A stretch of DNA of 64,000 nucleotides, from NCBI RefSeq assembly GCF_022919155.1, contig NZ_CP095045.1, forward strand, positions 1,240,001 through 1,304,000, in the 5' to 3' direction. The translations under genes and the position numbers were made by a program. The DNA is from Leucobacter allii. GTDB lineage: Bacteria > Actinomycetota > Actinomycetes > Actinomycetales > Microbacteriaceae. Shown piece by piece: positions 26,616 through 37,695 of this stretch; position 1 is the stretch's first letter; each line of letters opens with the position of its first letter. A model generated the notes under the pieces. It worked only from the letters and a program-made list of their open reading frames with translations, was not told the DNA's origin and ran no database searches.

Positions 26616-27522
26616 CCTCCCCGTCCCCGACGGACTCGCGGGCGAGCGCGTCGATGCGGCGCTCGCCAAGCTCCTCGGCTTCTCGCGCAGCTTCGCCGCG
26701 GAACTCGCGCAGGGGGGCGGCGTCGCCGTCGACGGACGCGTGCTCGGCAAGTCCGATCGTCTCCCCGCGGGCGGCTGGCTCGAGGTCTCCTGGGAGGAGA
26801 AGCGCGGTCCCGAGATCGTGCCGATCGATCTCCCCGAGCTCGGGATCGTCCACGAGGACGACGACCTCGTCGTCGTGGACAAGCCGGCCGGGGTCGCGGC
26901 CCACCCCTCGCTCGGCTGGGAGGGGCCGACGGTGCTCGGCGCCCTCGCGGGCGCGGGGTTCCGGATCGCGACCTCCGGGCCGGCCGAGCGCCAGGGCGTC
27001 GTTCACCGACTCGACGCTGGCACGAGCGGGCTCATGGTCGTCGCCAAGAGCGAGCGGGCGTACCGCGAGCTCAAGCGGGCGTTCAAGGAGCGGGAGGTCG
27101 ACAAGATCTACCACGCCGTGGTCCAGGGGCACCCCGACCCCTTCTCCGGGACGATCGAGGGGCCGATCGGGCGCCATCCCGGGCACGAGTGGCGCTTCGC
27201 CGTCACCCGCGACGGCAAGCCCTCCGTGACGCACTACGAGACCCTCGAGGCCTTCCCCTACGCCACCCTGCTCGAGATCCGGCTGGAGACGGGGCGCACC
27301 CATCAGATCCGCGTCCACATGTCCGCGCAGCGGCATCCCTGCGTGGGCGACGGCATGTACGGCGCGGATCCGACGCTGTCCGAGCGTCTGGGGCTCCAGC
27401 GCCAGTGGCTGCACGCGAAGCGCCTCGGATTCCGCCACCCGGGCAACGGCGAGCCGGTCGCCTTCGAGAGCGGGTATCCGGCCGATCTGCAGCACGCACT
27501 CGACGTCCTCGACGCGGGCTGA
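26602..27522 (+). CDS. rluD: 23S rRNA pseudouridine synthase, RluA/RluD family
   Basis: A 306-residue RluA-family enzyme. The N-terminal S4-like RNA-binding domain ([19 protein letters not shown] to [14 protein letters not shown], partial quotes) precedes the catalytic domain with [16 protein letters not shown], the motif [19 protein letters not shown] (catalytic Asp), KIYHAVVQG, and the C-terminal [13 protein letters not shown] and [10 protein letters not shown]. The exact uridines modified cannot be told from sequence; RluD is the best guess from length and the S4 domain. Overlaps lspA by 14 nt. Confidence 0.94.
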   Translation: MEHRSLPVPDGLAGERVDAALAKLLGFSRSFAAELAQGGGVAVDGRVLGKSDRLPAGGWLEVSWEEKRGPEIVPIDLPELGIVHEDDDLVVVDKPAGVAAHPSLGWEGPTVLGALAGAGFRIATSGPAERQGVVHRLDAGTSGLMVVAKSERAYRELKRAFKEREVDKIYHAVVQGHPDPFSGTIEGPIGRHPGHEWRFAVTRDGKPSVTHYETLEAFPYATLLEIRLETGRTHQIRVHMSAQRHPCVGDGMYGADPTLSERLGLQRQWLHAKRLGFRHPGNGEPVAFESGYPADLQHALDVLDAG

Positions 27523-27572
27523 TCGCGGGCGCGGCCGGCCCGGCGGGACGACGGCGGCGCACGAGGATCGAG

Positions 27573-27642
27573 TATCGTTGAACCGTCGTCCGCTTCGGCG
27601 GCTCGGGGCCGGTCCCCGTGCGAAGCGGCAGCCGAGGAGGAG
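27573..27642 (+). promoter_or_regulatory. Structured 5' leader of the HTH/DUF2690 gene
   Basis: A TATCGT box at 27573-27578 is followed by nested hairpins: CCGCTTCG (27590-27597) pairs with CGAAGCGG (27621-27628), enclosing CGGGG/CCCCG (27604-27618). The Shine-Dalgarno GAGGAGGAG (27634-27642) comes directly after. The predicted mRNA would begin with this structure. Confidence 0.5.
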
Positions 27643-27650
27643 AACGCCCG

Positions 27651-28481
27651 ATGACCGCTGGATTCGACCCGAGCGCCGTCGGCCGCGCGGGGGACCAGTC
27701 GGCCGATTCCGCCGAGTTGTTCGCGGCGGAGCTGCGCGCGCTCCGGATGTCGGTGGGCGATCCGACGCTCGCCGCGCTGAGCGCGAGCACCGGCGTCTCG
27801 AAGAGCGTCATCTCCGAGGCGTTCTCCGGGAGACGGCTGCCGACCGAGCGCACCGTGGTGAAGCTCGTCGAGGCGCTCGGCGGAGACCGCGAGGCCTGGG
27901 TCGCACGGCGCCACTCGCTCGACCCCCGGAGCGCGGCCGCGGCCGCGGCCGACCCCGAGGTCTCCGTCGCGAAGGCGCCGAGGCGGCTCTCGATCGCGCA
28001 GACGCTCGTCATCGCCGTGGGCGCCGCCGTGGTCTCCGCGGCCCTCACGAGCACGATCTGGCTCGCGCAGATCGGCGGGATGGAGGAGCGCGCCGGAGGC
28101 GGACGCTCCGCGGTGCTCGACGCGGCGGACGGCGTCGATCCGCGTCGGACCGTCTGCACCGATGACGCGGAGATCCTCGCGAGCGAACTGCGCGCCGACG
28201 ACGAGGTGCAGGTGCAGATCTTGTATTCCCCCTCCTGCATGTCGGCGTGGGGGCGGGTGACGCGCTACGACGGCAAGAGCGCGGGCAACTCGCTCTCCTT
28301 CAAGCTCTACCCGGCCGCCGACCTCGAGAGCGCACGCGCGCAGGAGCAGACCGCCTACGATGTGCAGTCCGTCTCCACCGCGATGATCGCCGAGGTGGAC
28401 GCCGACGCCAACCTCTGCGGCATCGCGAGGTTCACGGTCGACCGGGAAGCGGTCGAACTCGCCCCGCCGATCTGCCTGTAA
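27651..28481 (+). CDS. HTH-transmembrane-DUF2690 protein
   Basis: A 276-residue predicted single-pass membrane protein. The N-terminal XRE-like helix-turn-helix (about 25-75: FAAELRALRMSVGDPTLAAL, ASTGVSKSVISEAFSGRRLP) would be cytoplasmic. One membrane segment (LVIAVGAAVVSAALTSTIWLA, about 120-140, quoted in part) follows. The external domain starts CTDDAEILAS and contains ILYSPSCMSAWGRVTRYDG and a final CGIARF...ICL. The paired cysteines and YSPSCxxAWxRV pattern match DUF2690, a domain of actinobacterial secreted or membrane proteins. A membrane-bound DNA-binding sensor is a reasonable inference; ligand and targets are unknown. ATG set by GAGGAGGAG. Confidence 0.8.
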   Translation: MTAGFDPSAVGRAGDQSADSAELFAAELRALRMSVGDPTLAALSASTGVSKSVISEAFSGRRLPTERTVVKLVEALGGDREAWVARRHSLDPRSAAAAAADPEVSVAKAPRRLSIAQTLVIAVGAAVVSAALTSTIWLAQIGGMEERAGGGRSAVLDAADGVDPRRTVCTDDAEILASELRADDEVQVQILYSPSCMSAWGRVTRYDGKSAGNSLSFKLYPAADLESARAQEQTAYDVQSVSTAMIAEVDADANLCGIARFTVDREAVELAPPICL

Positions 28482-28536
28482 CGCGCCGAGCGATGCCCGT
28501 CATCCCGGGCGTCGCCGGCGACGCAGGCGTTCGGAC

Positions 28537-28556
28537 TTTCCGTTCGGGTCCGGAAA
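28537..28556 (+). terminator. Possible terminator after the HTH/DUF2690 gene
   Basis: TTTCCG and CGGAAA pair around an 8-nt loop, 55 nt after the stop. The 14-bp palindrome CGTCGCCGGCGACG (28510-28523) lies just before it. The stem is short and there is no T tract. Confidence 0.35.
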
Positions 28557-28613
28557 CGGCCAGAACGCGCCGCCGGGCTGCTTGACTGCAGGCAGAGGCG
28601 GGGGACGTCACCG

Positions 28614-28619
28614 TAGCAT
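28614..28619 (+). promoter_or_regulatory. -10-like box for the 57-residue gene
   Basis: TAGCAT, 45 nt before the ATG at 28665; the leader ends with the Shine-Dalgarno GAAGGGG. Confidence 0.35.
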
Positions 28620-28664
28620 CCGTTCGCTTCCGTACCCATTCCCATACCTCGAAGGGGCGAGACC

Positions 28665-28838
28665 ATGGCGAACGCGATCGCGGAGCGTCCAACGGCGCTG
28701 AAACTCACGGCATCGAAGACCACGCGCGGCGACTGGATCCTCCGATCGATGTGCCAGCAGTGGCACACGGTCTTCAAGCGCATGGCCCGTCCCGAAGCGG
28801 CGTACGACTGCCCGTACTGCGGCGCCGACGTGCGCTGA
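28665..28838 (+). CDS. Small CPYC-containing protein, 57 residues
   Basis: Previously unnoticed short frame with ATG, Shine-Dalgarno GAAGGGG (28651-28657) and third-position GC of about 88% (7 of 57 codons end in A or T). The predicted protein has a basic first half (LKLTASKTTRGDWIL), then MCQQWHTVF and a C-terminal DCPYCGADVR. CxxC plus the upstream Cys-x3-His could bind one zinc ion, giving a zinc-ribbon-like mini-protein. I do not recognise a family. It stands alone between the HTH gene and dnaE with its own promoter-like box and a hairpin after it. Confidence 0.65.
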   Translation: MANAIAERPTALKLTASKTTRGDWILRSMCQQWHTVFKRMARPEAAYDCPYCGADVR

Positions 28839-28883
28839 CCCCGCCGGGAGGTCGGGACCGGGCGTCGGGATCCCCGGCGCGCC

Positions 28884-28909
28884 GTCGTATGCACGAACGC
28901 GCATACGAC
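28884..28909 (+). terminator. Hairpin after the 57-residue gene
   Basis: Perfect 9-bp inverted repeat GTCGTATGC / GCATACGAC with an 8-nt loop, 45 nt after the stop codon. It could be a terminator or an operator for dnaE. Confidence 0.5.
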
Positions 28910-28948
28910 TCGGGCGGTCGGCGCGCGCCGACGCGGAGCCGTGAGCGG

Positions 28949-28954
28949 TACCCT
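28949..28954 (+). promoter_or_regulatory. -10 box for dnaE
   Basis: TACCCT, 29 nt before the GTG start, with Shine-Dalgarno GAAAGGGG at 28968-28975. Confidence 0.45.
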
Positions 28955-28983
28955 GGAAGTCCTCGGCGAAAGGGGTTCCATCG

Positions 28984-31900
28984 GTGTCCGACACAGACGG
29001 CTTCGTCCACCTGCACGTCCACAGCGAGTATTCGATGCTCGACGGCGCAGCGCGCGTCGGTCAGCTCATGGACGCGGTCGAATCGCACGGCATGCCCGCC
29101 ATCGCGGTCACGGACCACGGTAACGTCTTCGGCGCCTACGACTTCTGGCGCCAGGCCAAGGACCACGGGCTGAACCCGATCATCGGCATCGAGGCCTATC
29201 TCACTCCGGGCACCCATCGCTCGGATCGCACCCGGGTGCGCTGGGGCGACGGCGCGGGCGACGACGTCTCGGGCGCCGGCGCCTACACGCACATGACGAT
29301 GCTCTCGGAGACGACCGAGGGCATGCACAACCTCTTCCGGCTGTCGAGCTACTCGTCGATGGAGGGCTACTACTTCAAGCCCCGCATGGACCGCGAACTG
29401 CTCCAGACCTACGGCAAGGGGCTCATCACCACGACGGGATGCCCATCGGGCGAGATCCAGACGCGCCTGCGCCTCGGCCAGTACGACGAGGCGATCGCCG
29501 CGGCGGCCGAGTTCCAGGACATCTTCGGCAGGGAGAACTTCTTCTGCGAGCTCATGGATCACGGCCTCGAGATCGAGCGCCGCGTGCAGTCCGATCTGCT
29601 GAAGATCGCGAAGGATCTGTCGATCCCGCTCGTCGCCACGAACGACCTGCACTACGTCCACGAGGCCGACGCTGAGGCGCACTCCGCGCTGCTGTGCGTG
29701 CAGTCGGGCTCGCGACTGGACGATCCGAACCGGTTCCAGTTCAACGGCTCGGGCTACTACCTCAAGAGCCCGGCCGAGATGCGGCACCTCTTCCGCGACT
29801 TCCCGGAGGCGTGCGACAACACCCTGCTCATCGCGGAGCGGTGCAACGTCGAGTTCAACCCCTCGGCGAACTACATGCCGCGCTTCCCCGTCCCCGAGGG
29901 GAGAGCGAGGCGAGCTGGTTCGTGAAGGAGGTGGAGCAGGGGCTGCACTACCGCTACCCGAACGGGATCCCCGACGAGGTGCGCAAGCAGGCGGAGTACG
30001 AGATCGGCGTCATCACGCAGATGGGCTTCCCCGGCTACTTCCTCGTCGTCGCGGACTTCATCAACTGGTCGAAGGACAACGGCATCCGCGTCGGGCCGGG
30101 GCGCGGTTCGGGCGCGGGCTCGATGGTCGCCTACGCCATGCGCATCACCGACCTGGACCCGCTGCAGCACGGCCTCATCTTCGAGCGCTTCCTGAACCCC
30201 GATCGCGTCTCGATGCCGGACTTCGACGTCGACTTCGACGATCGCCGTCGCGGCGAGGTCATCAAGTACGTCACGGAGAAGTACGGCGACGAGCGGGTCG
30301 CCCAGATCGTCACCTACGGCACCATCAAGTCGAAGCAGGCGCTGAAGGACTCCTCGCGCGTGCTCGGCTTCCCCTTCGGAATGGGGGAGAAGCTCACGAA
30401 GGCGATGCCGCCCGCGGTGATGGCGAAGGACATCCCGCTGTCCGGGATCACCGATCCCGAGCACGCGCGGTACAAGGAGGCCGCCGAGTTCCGCGCCGTG
30501 CTCCAGGAGGATCCCGATGCGAAGACCGTCTACGAGACGGCGCTGGGGCTCGAGGGGCTGAAGCGGCAGTGGGGCGTGCACGCGGCCGGCGTGATCATGT
30601 CGAGCGATCCGCTCATCGACATCATCCCGCTGCAGAAGCGCGAGCAGGACGGCCAGATCGTCACGCAGTTCGACTACCCGACCTGCGAGGGGCTCGGCCT
30701 CATCAAGATGGACTTCCTGGGGCTGCGCAACCTCACGATCATCTCCGACGCGCTCGAGAACATCCGCCTGAACCGCGGCGAGGAGCTGGACCTCGAACGG
30801 CTCGAGCTCGACGACGCCGCCTCGTACGAACTCCTCGCGCGCGGCGACACGCTCGGCGTCTTCCAGCTCGACGGCGGGCCCATGCGCGGCCTCCTCCGGC
30901 TCATGAAGCCGGACAACTTCGAGGACATCTCGGCCGTCCTCGCGCTCTACCGGCCCGGGCCCATGGGGGCGGACTCGCACACCAACTACGCGCTGCGCAA
31001 GAACGGGCTGCAGGAGATCACGCCGATCCACCCCGAGCTCGCGGAACCGCTGAAGGACATCCTCGACACCACATTCGGCCTCATCATCTACCAGGAGCAG
31101 GTGATGTCGATCGCCCAGCGGGTCGCGGGCTTCTCGCTCGGCCAGGCGGACATCCTGCGGCGCGCGATGGGCAAGAAGAAGAAGTCGGAGCTCGACAAGC
31201 AGTACGCGGGCTTCTCGGGCGGCATGAAGGAGCGCGGGTTCTCCGAGGCCGCGGTCAAGGCGCTCTGGGACATCCTGCTGCCCTTCTCCGACTACGCGTT
31301 CAACAAGGCGCACTCCGCCGCCTACGGCGTCGTCAGCTACTGGACCGCCTATCTCAAGGCGCACTATCCGGCCGAGTACATGGCGGCGCTGCTCACGAGC
31401 GTGGGCGACTCGAAGGACAAGCTCGCGCTGTACCTCAACGAGTGCCGGCACATGGGCATCAAGGTGCTGCCGCCCGCGGTGAACGAGTCGTTCGCGAACT
31501 TCTCCGCCGTCGGCGACGACATTCGCTTCGGCCTCGGCGCGATCCGCAACGTGGGCACCAACGTCGTCGAGGCGATCCGCGAATCGCGCGAGTCGAAGGG
31601 GAGCTTCGAGAGCTTCCACGATTTCCTGAAGAAGGTGCCGCTCGTGGCCCTCAACAAGCGCACCGTCGAATCGCTCATCAAGGCCGGGGCGTTCGACGGC
31701 CTCGGCGGCACGCGCCGCGCGCTCGTCGAGATCCACGAGCCGTCGATCGAGAGCGCGGTCAAGGAGAAGCGGGACGCCGAGAACGGCAACGTCGGCTTCG
31801 ATTTCGACAGCCTGTTCGCCGAGGCGGCCGAGGCCTCGGGCGAGCCCGGCGACGCCGTGTCGCAGGTGCCTGACCGTCCCGAGTGGACGAAGAAGGACAA

Positions 31901-32555
31901 GCTCTCCTTCGAGCGGGAGATGCTCGGCCTCTACGTGTCCGACCACCCGCTGCGCGGACTCGACGCCGCGCTCGCGAAGGAGGCCAGCACGACGGTGGAG
32001 CAGGCGACCCACCCCGACCAGAGCTCGGTCATGGACGGCGAGATCGTGACCATCGCGGGGCTGCTGACGAGCGTGCAGCACCGCACCGCGAAGTCCGGCA
32101 ATCTCTACGGAATGGTGACGATCGAGGACTTCACGGGTGAGATCCAGGCGCTCTTCATGGGGAAGTCCTACCAGGAGTTCGGCTCGCTGCTGCAGCCCGA
32201 CTCCATCGTCGCGCTGCGCGGCAAGCTCAACGCGAGGGACGACGGCATGTCCATGCACGCCTACGGCGTGAAGCCGATCGACGCGGCGGTGCAGGAGGAC
32301 GCCTCGACCCTCATGCTCACGCTCTCGGACAGCCGGGCGACCGAGCCGCTCATGCAGGACCTCAGGGACATGCTCGGGCGGCACCGCGGGGAGAGCGAGG
32401 TGCGCATCAATCTGCTGACGGCCACGAGCGTGCGGGTCTTCGAGCTGCCCCAGCAGGTGCGGATCTCCGCGGACCTCTTCGGGGAGCTGAAGGGCCTGCT
32501 CGGGCCGCGCTGCCTCGTGCCGTTGGAGGAGCTCGTCGGGGCGCCGATTCCGTAA
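28984..32555 (+). CDS. dnaE: DNA polymerase III alpha subunit DnaE, frameshifted
   Basis: Catalytic subunit of the replicative polymerase, about 1190 residues once repaired. The 5' frame (28984-29925) holds the PHP domain: FVHLHVHSEYSMLDG, AVTDHGNVFG, TTGCPSGEI. The polymerase domain follows in another frame and has VGPGRGSGAGSMVAYAMRI, the catalytic PDFDVDFDDRRR, GTLGVFQL-like GDTLGVFQLDGGPMRGLL, YRPGPM and the C-terminal OB fold (GEIVTIAGLLTSVQHR). The two frames join at PRFPVPEG / ESEASWFVKE: the run at 29898-29901 has four Gs where five are needed. Both halves are otherwise intact, so a missing base in the consensus is likeliest. GTG start. Confidence 0.95.
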
Positions 32556-32577
32556 CGGCCAGGCAATCACGGCGGAG

Positions 32578-32583
32578 TAGGGT
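32578..32583 (+). promoter_or_regulatory. Leaderless promoter -10 box for nadE-msrA
   Basis: TAGGGT ends 5 nt before the ATG at 32589. Confidence 0.5.
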
Positions 32584-32588
32584 GGGGC

Positions 32589-34064
32589 ATGAGCGAGTTC
32601 CAGCAGCAGATCGTCCGTGCGCTCGGCTCCCGGCCGGCCGTCTCCGCCCCCGAGGAGGTCGAGCGGCGGGTGTCGTTCCTCGCGGAGTACGCGCGCTCGG
32701 TCCCCGGGGCCCGCGGCTTCGTGCTCGGGATCTCCGGTGGACAGGACTCCTCCCTCGCCGGACGGCTCGCGCAGCTCGCGGTCGAGCGGTTGCGCGCCGA
32801 GGGGCGCGAAGCGGAGTTCATCGCGGTGCGGCTCCCGTACGCGGTGCAGCGCGACGAGGACGACGCGCAGCTCGCGCTCTCCTTCGTCCGCCCCGACCGC
32901 TCGGTGGCGGTCGACATCGCTCCGGGGACCGATGCGATCTCGGCCTCGGTCGCCGAGGCGCTCGGCGAGCCGGTGAGCGACTTCAACCGCGGCAACGTGA
33001 AAGCGCGCATGCGCATGATCGCGCAGTACGCGATCGCCGGCGACCGGGGTCTGCTCGTCATCGGCACGGACCATGCCGCCGAGGCGATCACGGGATTCTT
33101 CACCAAGTTCGGCGACGGGGCGGCGGACGTGCTGCCGCTCTCCGGGCTCACGAAGGGCCAGGGTGCGGAGCTGCTCAGGGCCCTCGATGCGCCGGCGCGG
33201 CTGTGGGAGAAGACCCCGACGGCGGATCTGCTCGACGAGCAGCCCGGCCAGTCGGACGAGTCGAGCCTCGGCGTCAGCTACGGGGAGATCGACGCGTATC
33301 TCCGCGGTGAGGAGGTGCCGGCCGAGGCCGCTGCGAACCTGGAGCGCCGCTACCGCGCGACGGCGCACAAGCGCCACCTGCCCGTGGGGCCGGACGACGA
33401 CTGGTGGCGCTCCGGGCCGGGGGCCGCGGGATCGGCCCGGGAAGCCCGGGCCTCCGCCTCCTCGGGCCCGTCGGACGCGCCCGCACCGGCCGGCGTATCC
33501 GCCGCACCGTCACCCGCCGCCGAGCTTCCCCGTGAGCAGGGGCCCACGAGCTACGTGCTCGCGGGCGGCTGCTTCTGGTGCCTCGACGCGGCATACCGCC
33601 AGCTGCGCGGGGTGACCGAGGTGGTCTCCTGCTACACGGGGGGCGGTGCGCCGAACCCGAGCTACGAGCAGGTGTGCACCGGGACGACCGGTCATGCCGA
33701 GGCGGTCGCGGTGACCTTCGATCCCGAGGTGATCCCCGAGGAGGTCATCCTCGACGCGTTCTTCACCATGCACGATCCGACGCAGCTCAACCGGCAGGGC
33801 AACGACGTCGGCACCCAGTACCGCTCGGCGATGTTCCCGGCCGATCCCGCGCAGCTCGCGCGCTTCGAGGCCGCGAGGGATCGCGCCTCCGAGTGGTGGC
33901 CGGGGGAGATCGTGACGACCCTCGAGCCGCTCGGCCCGGTCTACCGGGCCGAGGAGTACCACCAGGACTTCTTCGCGAAGAACCCGACGCAGGGGTACTG
34001 CCTGGCGGTCGCCGTGCCGAAGGTGAACAAGGTGCGCGCCGCCTTCGCGGAGTACCTGCGCTGA
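32589..34064 (+). CDS. nadE: NAD synthetase NadE fused to methionine sulfoxide reductase MsrA
   Basis: One frame of 491 residues with two complete enzymes. Residues 1-277 are ammonia-dependent NAD+ synthetase: [15 protein letters not shown] (ATP pyrophosphatase loop), [61 protein letters not shown] and the usual ending [13 protein letters not shown] 45-residue Ala/Ser/Pro linker follows. MsrA starts at [18 protein letters not shown] (catalytic Cys in GCFWC) and has [25 protein letters not shown] and [13 protein letters not shown]. No ATG or GTG suitable for a separate MsrA is in frame before YVLAGG. Both domains have full length. A frame error joining two genes cannot be excluded in this assembly. 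Confidence 0.88.
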   Translation: MSEFQQQIVRALGSRPAVSAPEEVERRVSFLAEYARSVPGARGFVLGISGGQDSSLAGRLAQLAVERLRAEGREAEFIAVRLPYAVQRDEDDAQLALSFVRPDRSVAVDIAPGTDAISASVAEALGEPVSDFNRGNVKARMRMIAQYAIAGDRGLLVIGTDHAAEAITGFFTKFGDGAADVLPLSGLTKGQGAELLRALDAPARLWEKTPTADLLDEQPGQSDESSLGVSYGEIDAYLRGEEVPAEAAANLERRYRATAHKRHLPVGPDDDWWRSGPGAAGSAREARASASSGPSDAPAPAGVSAAPSPAAELPREQGPTSYVLAGGCFWCLDAAYRQLRGVTEVVSCYTGGGAPNPSYEQVCTGTTGHAEAVAVTFDPEVIPEEVILDAFFTMHDPTQLNRQGNDVGTQYRSAMFPADPAQLARFEAARDRASEWWPGEIVTTLEPLGPVYRAEEYHQDFFAKNPTQGYCLAVAVPKVNKVRAAFAEYLR

Positions 34065-34142
34065 TCCCGCGGCGCGGCGATCTGCCCGGGCGACGCGGCG
34101 ATCCGCGCGTGGTGCCCGGGCCCCGACCGCGGCGGTCGATGC

Positions 34143-34646
34143 TCACGCCGCGACCGGGACGAAGCCGTCGCCCGCGGCGGCATCCTCCGGGGACGCGGGC
34201 GGCTCCTCGCCCGGCGCCGAGCGCGCATCCGCACCCGGCACCGGGCTCTCCGAACTCCCCGAACCCTCGGGGTTCCCCGAGCGCGCGGCGCGGCCGTCCC
34301 GCGTGAACACGGAGGTGCCCCAGCGCAGATCGTGGCCGATGCCGTCGGCCTCGACCTCGGCGGTCGTGCCGGAGCGCTCGTCGGTCTCCCAGCTGCGGAT
34401 GCGCAGCCGGCCGGAGACCACGACGCGGTCTCCGATCTGCACCGACTTGAGCGTGTGCTCGGCGAGAGTGCGGAAGGCGTTGACCGTGAACCAGTTCGTG
34501 GCACCGTCGACCCACTCGGCCTTCTCCCGGTCGTACCAGCGGTCGTTGCTGGCGACGCGGAAGGAGCAGAAGACGGTGCGGGTCGAGGTCGTGATGAGCC
34601 GGGGCTCCGTCGCGACGGTGCCGATGATGCTAAGCGCGGTGGACAT
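34143..34646 (-). CDS. ssb: Single-stranded DNA-binding protein, short paralogue type
   Basis: A 167-residue SSB. The OB fold (1-110) has SIIGTVATEPRLITT, FCSFRVASNDRWYD, TNWFTVNAFRTLAEHTLKSV, GDRVVVSGRLRIRSWET and EADGIGHDLRWG. The tail is Ser/Pro/Gly-rich and ends VPVAA rather than the usual acidic DDDIPF, so it may not recruit the standard SSB partners. This fits a secondary SSB rather than the one beside rpsF/rpsR. The ATG at 34646 follows AAGGAGAT; the frame further upstream is unlikely. It converges on the nadE-msrA gene. Confidence 0.92.
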   Translation of the reverse strand: MSTALSIIGTVATEPRLITTSTRTVFCSFRVASNDRWYDREKAEWVDGATNWFTVNAFRTLAEHTLKSVQIGDRVVVSGRLRIRSWETDERSGTTAEVEADGIGHDLRWGTSVFTRDGRAARSGNPEGSGSSESPVPGADARSAPGEEPPASPEDAAAGDGFVPVAA

Positions 34647-34967
34647 GGGATCTCCTTCGATGCCTGCCGGGCCGGTGCCCGGGCGGTGACGATGCCGAGC
34701 GGGCGGCCCGGGCCGTGCGTGTCGCCGGACCGCCCGCTCCCCTCCACTCTGCGCCCGGCTCCCGCCGAGCGGGGCGCGCCGGAGGGATCTGTGGATGGAT
34801 CGAGGCGGGCGGCCGTCGTCCGGGGGCTGTGCACGGAGTTCGGACGCGGAGCGCGGGCGCGGCGTCGACCCGCCGCGCCGCCGCACAGTCGCCTGCGCGG
34901 CGCAGTCGCCGCGCAGTCGCCTGCGCGCCGACAGCGGCCGCGCAGCCCGACTGCGTACACTGATCGG
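34647..34967. other. 321-bp intergenic region, divergent promoters
   Basis: No gene is seen. It separates the divergent ssb and lipoprotein genes and holds the TACACT box of the lipoprotein gene and a 14-bp direct repeat CAGTCGCCTGCGCG at 34886-34899 and 34914-34927 (28 bp apart). No clear ssb promoter could be picked out. Confidence 0.5.
34956..34961 (+). promoter_or_regulatory. Leaderless promoter -10 box for the lipoprotein gene
   Basis: TACACT ends 6 nt before the GTG at 34968; no ribosome-binding site. Confidence 0.6.
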
Positions 34968-35459
34968 GTGCGCTCTCAGATCACCCCGAAGCCCGGCCGC
35001 CTCGCGCTCAGCGCCCTCGTGCTCGGACTCGCGTCGACCACGCTGACCGGCTGCTTCCTGCTCGAGGGGCCGACGCCCGAGACCCCGACCCGCGAGGCGC
35101 CCGCCGCACCGGAGGTCGCCCCCGAGTTCGTGCCCGGTGGCACCGCCGAGGAGAACCTGCCGTACTTCACGGAGGTGCTGCGCGACTACGCCGCGGGGGA
35201 CGGTGCCGTGCAGGGGCAGCCGATCGTCGACGCGGTCGCCGGTGCCGGCTTCGACCGCGCCGCGATGCAGGTGAGCTTCGACGAATCGAAGACCGGCCTG
35301 CCCGCGGACAACATCTTCGTCTCGGTGCGGATCGGCGCCGACTGCCTCGTCGGCCAGATCGTCGCCGCCGACCGCAGCTTCGCGGCCGAGAACGAGCCGG
35401 CGCTCGGCCCGAACGGCGACATCTGCCTGATCGGCAGCACCCGCGCCATCGACTGGTGA
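34968..35459 (+). CDS. Small secreted lipoprotein, unknown function
   Basis: A 163-residue predicted lipoprotein. The signal peptide (LALSALVLGLASTTLTGC) ends in the lipobox LTGC. A Pro/Thr/Glu linker (GPTPETPTREAPAAPEVAPE) leads to a compact domain of about 110 residues with YFTEVLRDYAAGDGAVQGQ, VQVSFDESKTG-like MQVSFDESKTGLPADNIF, and two cysteines (GADCLVGQIV, GDICLIG) that could form a disulfide. It resembles a lipoprotein family with such a domain in Microbacteriaceae, but I cannot name it with certainty. GTG start, leaderless. It ends just before the ettA promoter box. Confidence 0.75.
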   Translation: MRSQITPKPGRLALSALVLGLASTTLTGCFLLEGPTPETPTREAPAAPEVAPEFVPGGTAEENLPYFTEVLRDYAAGDGAVQGQPIVDAVAGAGFDRAAMQVSFDESKTGLPADNIFVSVRIGADCLVGQIVAADRSFAAENEPALGPNGDICLIGSTRAIDW

Positions 35460-35463
35460 ACGC

Positions 35464-35469
35464 TAGAGT
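35464..35469 (+). promoter_or_regulatory. -10 box for ettA
   Basis: TAGAGT, 65 nt before the ATG, giving a longer leader than most genes here; a GAGAGA Shine-Dalgarno-like sequence precedes the start. Confidence 0.4.
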
Positions 35470-35534
35470 AGTGGCGATCCGAAACATCCGTCCGACGCAG
35501 GGAGTCCTGGGCGCCGACGCGCCCGAGAGAGCAT

Positions 35535-37217
<1,683 letters not shown>

Positions 37218-37227
37218 ACGGCCGCGC

Positions 37228-37695
37228 ATGGCACGCGTGCACGTCGACATCGAGCTCCGCTGGGGCGATCAGGACGCCTACGGCCACGTCAACAACGTGG
37301 CTTTCGCGCGCCTCCTCGAGGAGGCGCGCGTGCGCACCTTCTGGACGGGGGCGACCCGCGAAGAGGCCGGCATGGAACGGTACTTCCGCGGCGACGCGCC
37401 CGAGGACCCGAAGATGCTCGTGGCGAGTCAGCGGATCGAGTTCGTCGGCGTGCTCGAGTACGGCGACCGCCCCGTGACGGTCGAGCTCTGGATCGGGAGG
37501 CTCGGCGGCTCGAGCCTCGAGGTGCATTACGAGATCGTCGACGGGGCCGCGCCGGAGCGGCGCGTGGTGGCTCGGGCGGTCACGCACGTGGTCGTCGTCG
37601 ACGGCCGTTCGCTGCGCCCGATCCGGCTCTCGAGCGAGGGTCGGGCGGCCGTCGAGCCGTGGCGCGACGCGCCGGTCCCGATGCGGCACGGCTGA
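37228..37695 (+). CDS. 4HBT-type acyl-CoA thioesterase
   Basis: A 155-residue single-hotdog thioesterase of the YbgC/FadM group. The N-terminus HVDIELRWGDQDAYGHVNNV carries the catalytic Asp in D-x-Y/M-GHVNN, followed by FARLLEEARVRTF, RIEFVGVLEYGDRPVTVELW and ARAVTHVVVVDG. It probably cleaves a short or aromatic acyl-CoA. It starts 10 nt after ettA and is tail-to-tail with tesB. Confidence 0.9.
   Translation: MARVHVDIELRWGDQDAYGHVNNVAFARLLEEARVRTFWTGATREEAGMERYFRGDAPEDPKMLVASQRIEFVGVLEYGDRPVTVELWIGRLGGSSLEVHYEIVDGAAPERRVVARAVTHVVVVDGRSLRPIRLSSEGRAAVEPWRDAPVPMRHG

Noticed and set aside
27189..27581. Arg-rich frame overlapping the end of rluD
   Set aside because: Out-of-frame shadow of rluD without a ribosome-binding site.
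29871..33377. Minus-strand open frame of about 1170 codons opposite dnaE
   Set aside because: Antisense shadow of dnaE and nadE-msrA with no recognisable domain or ribosome-binding site.
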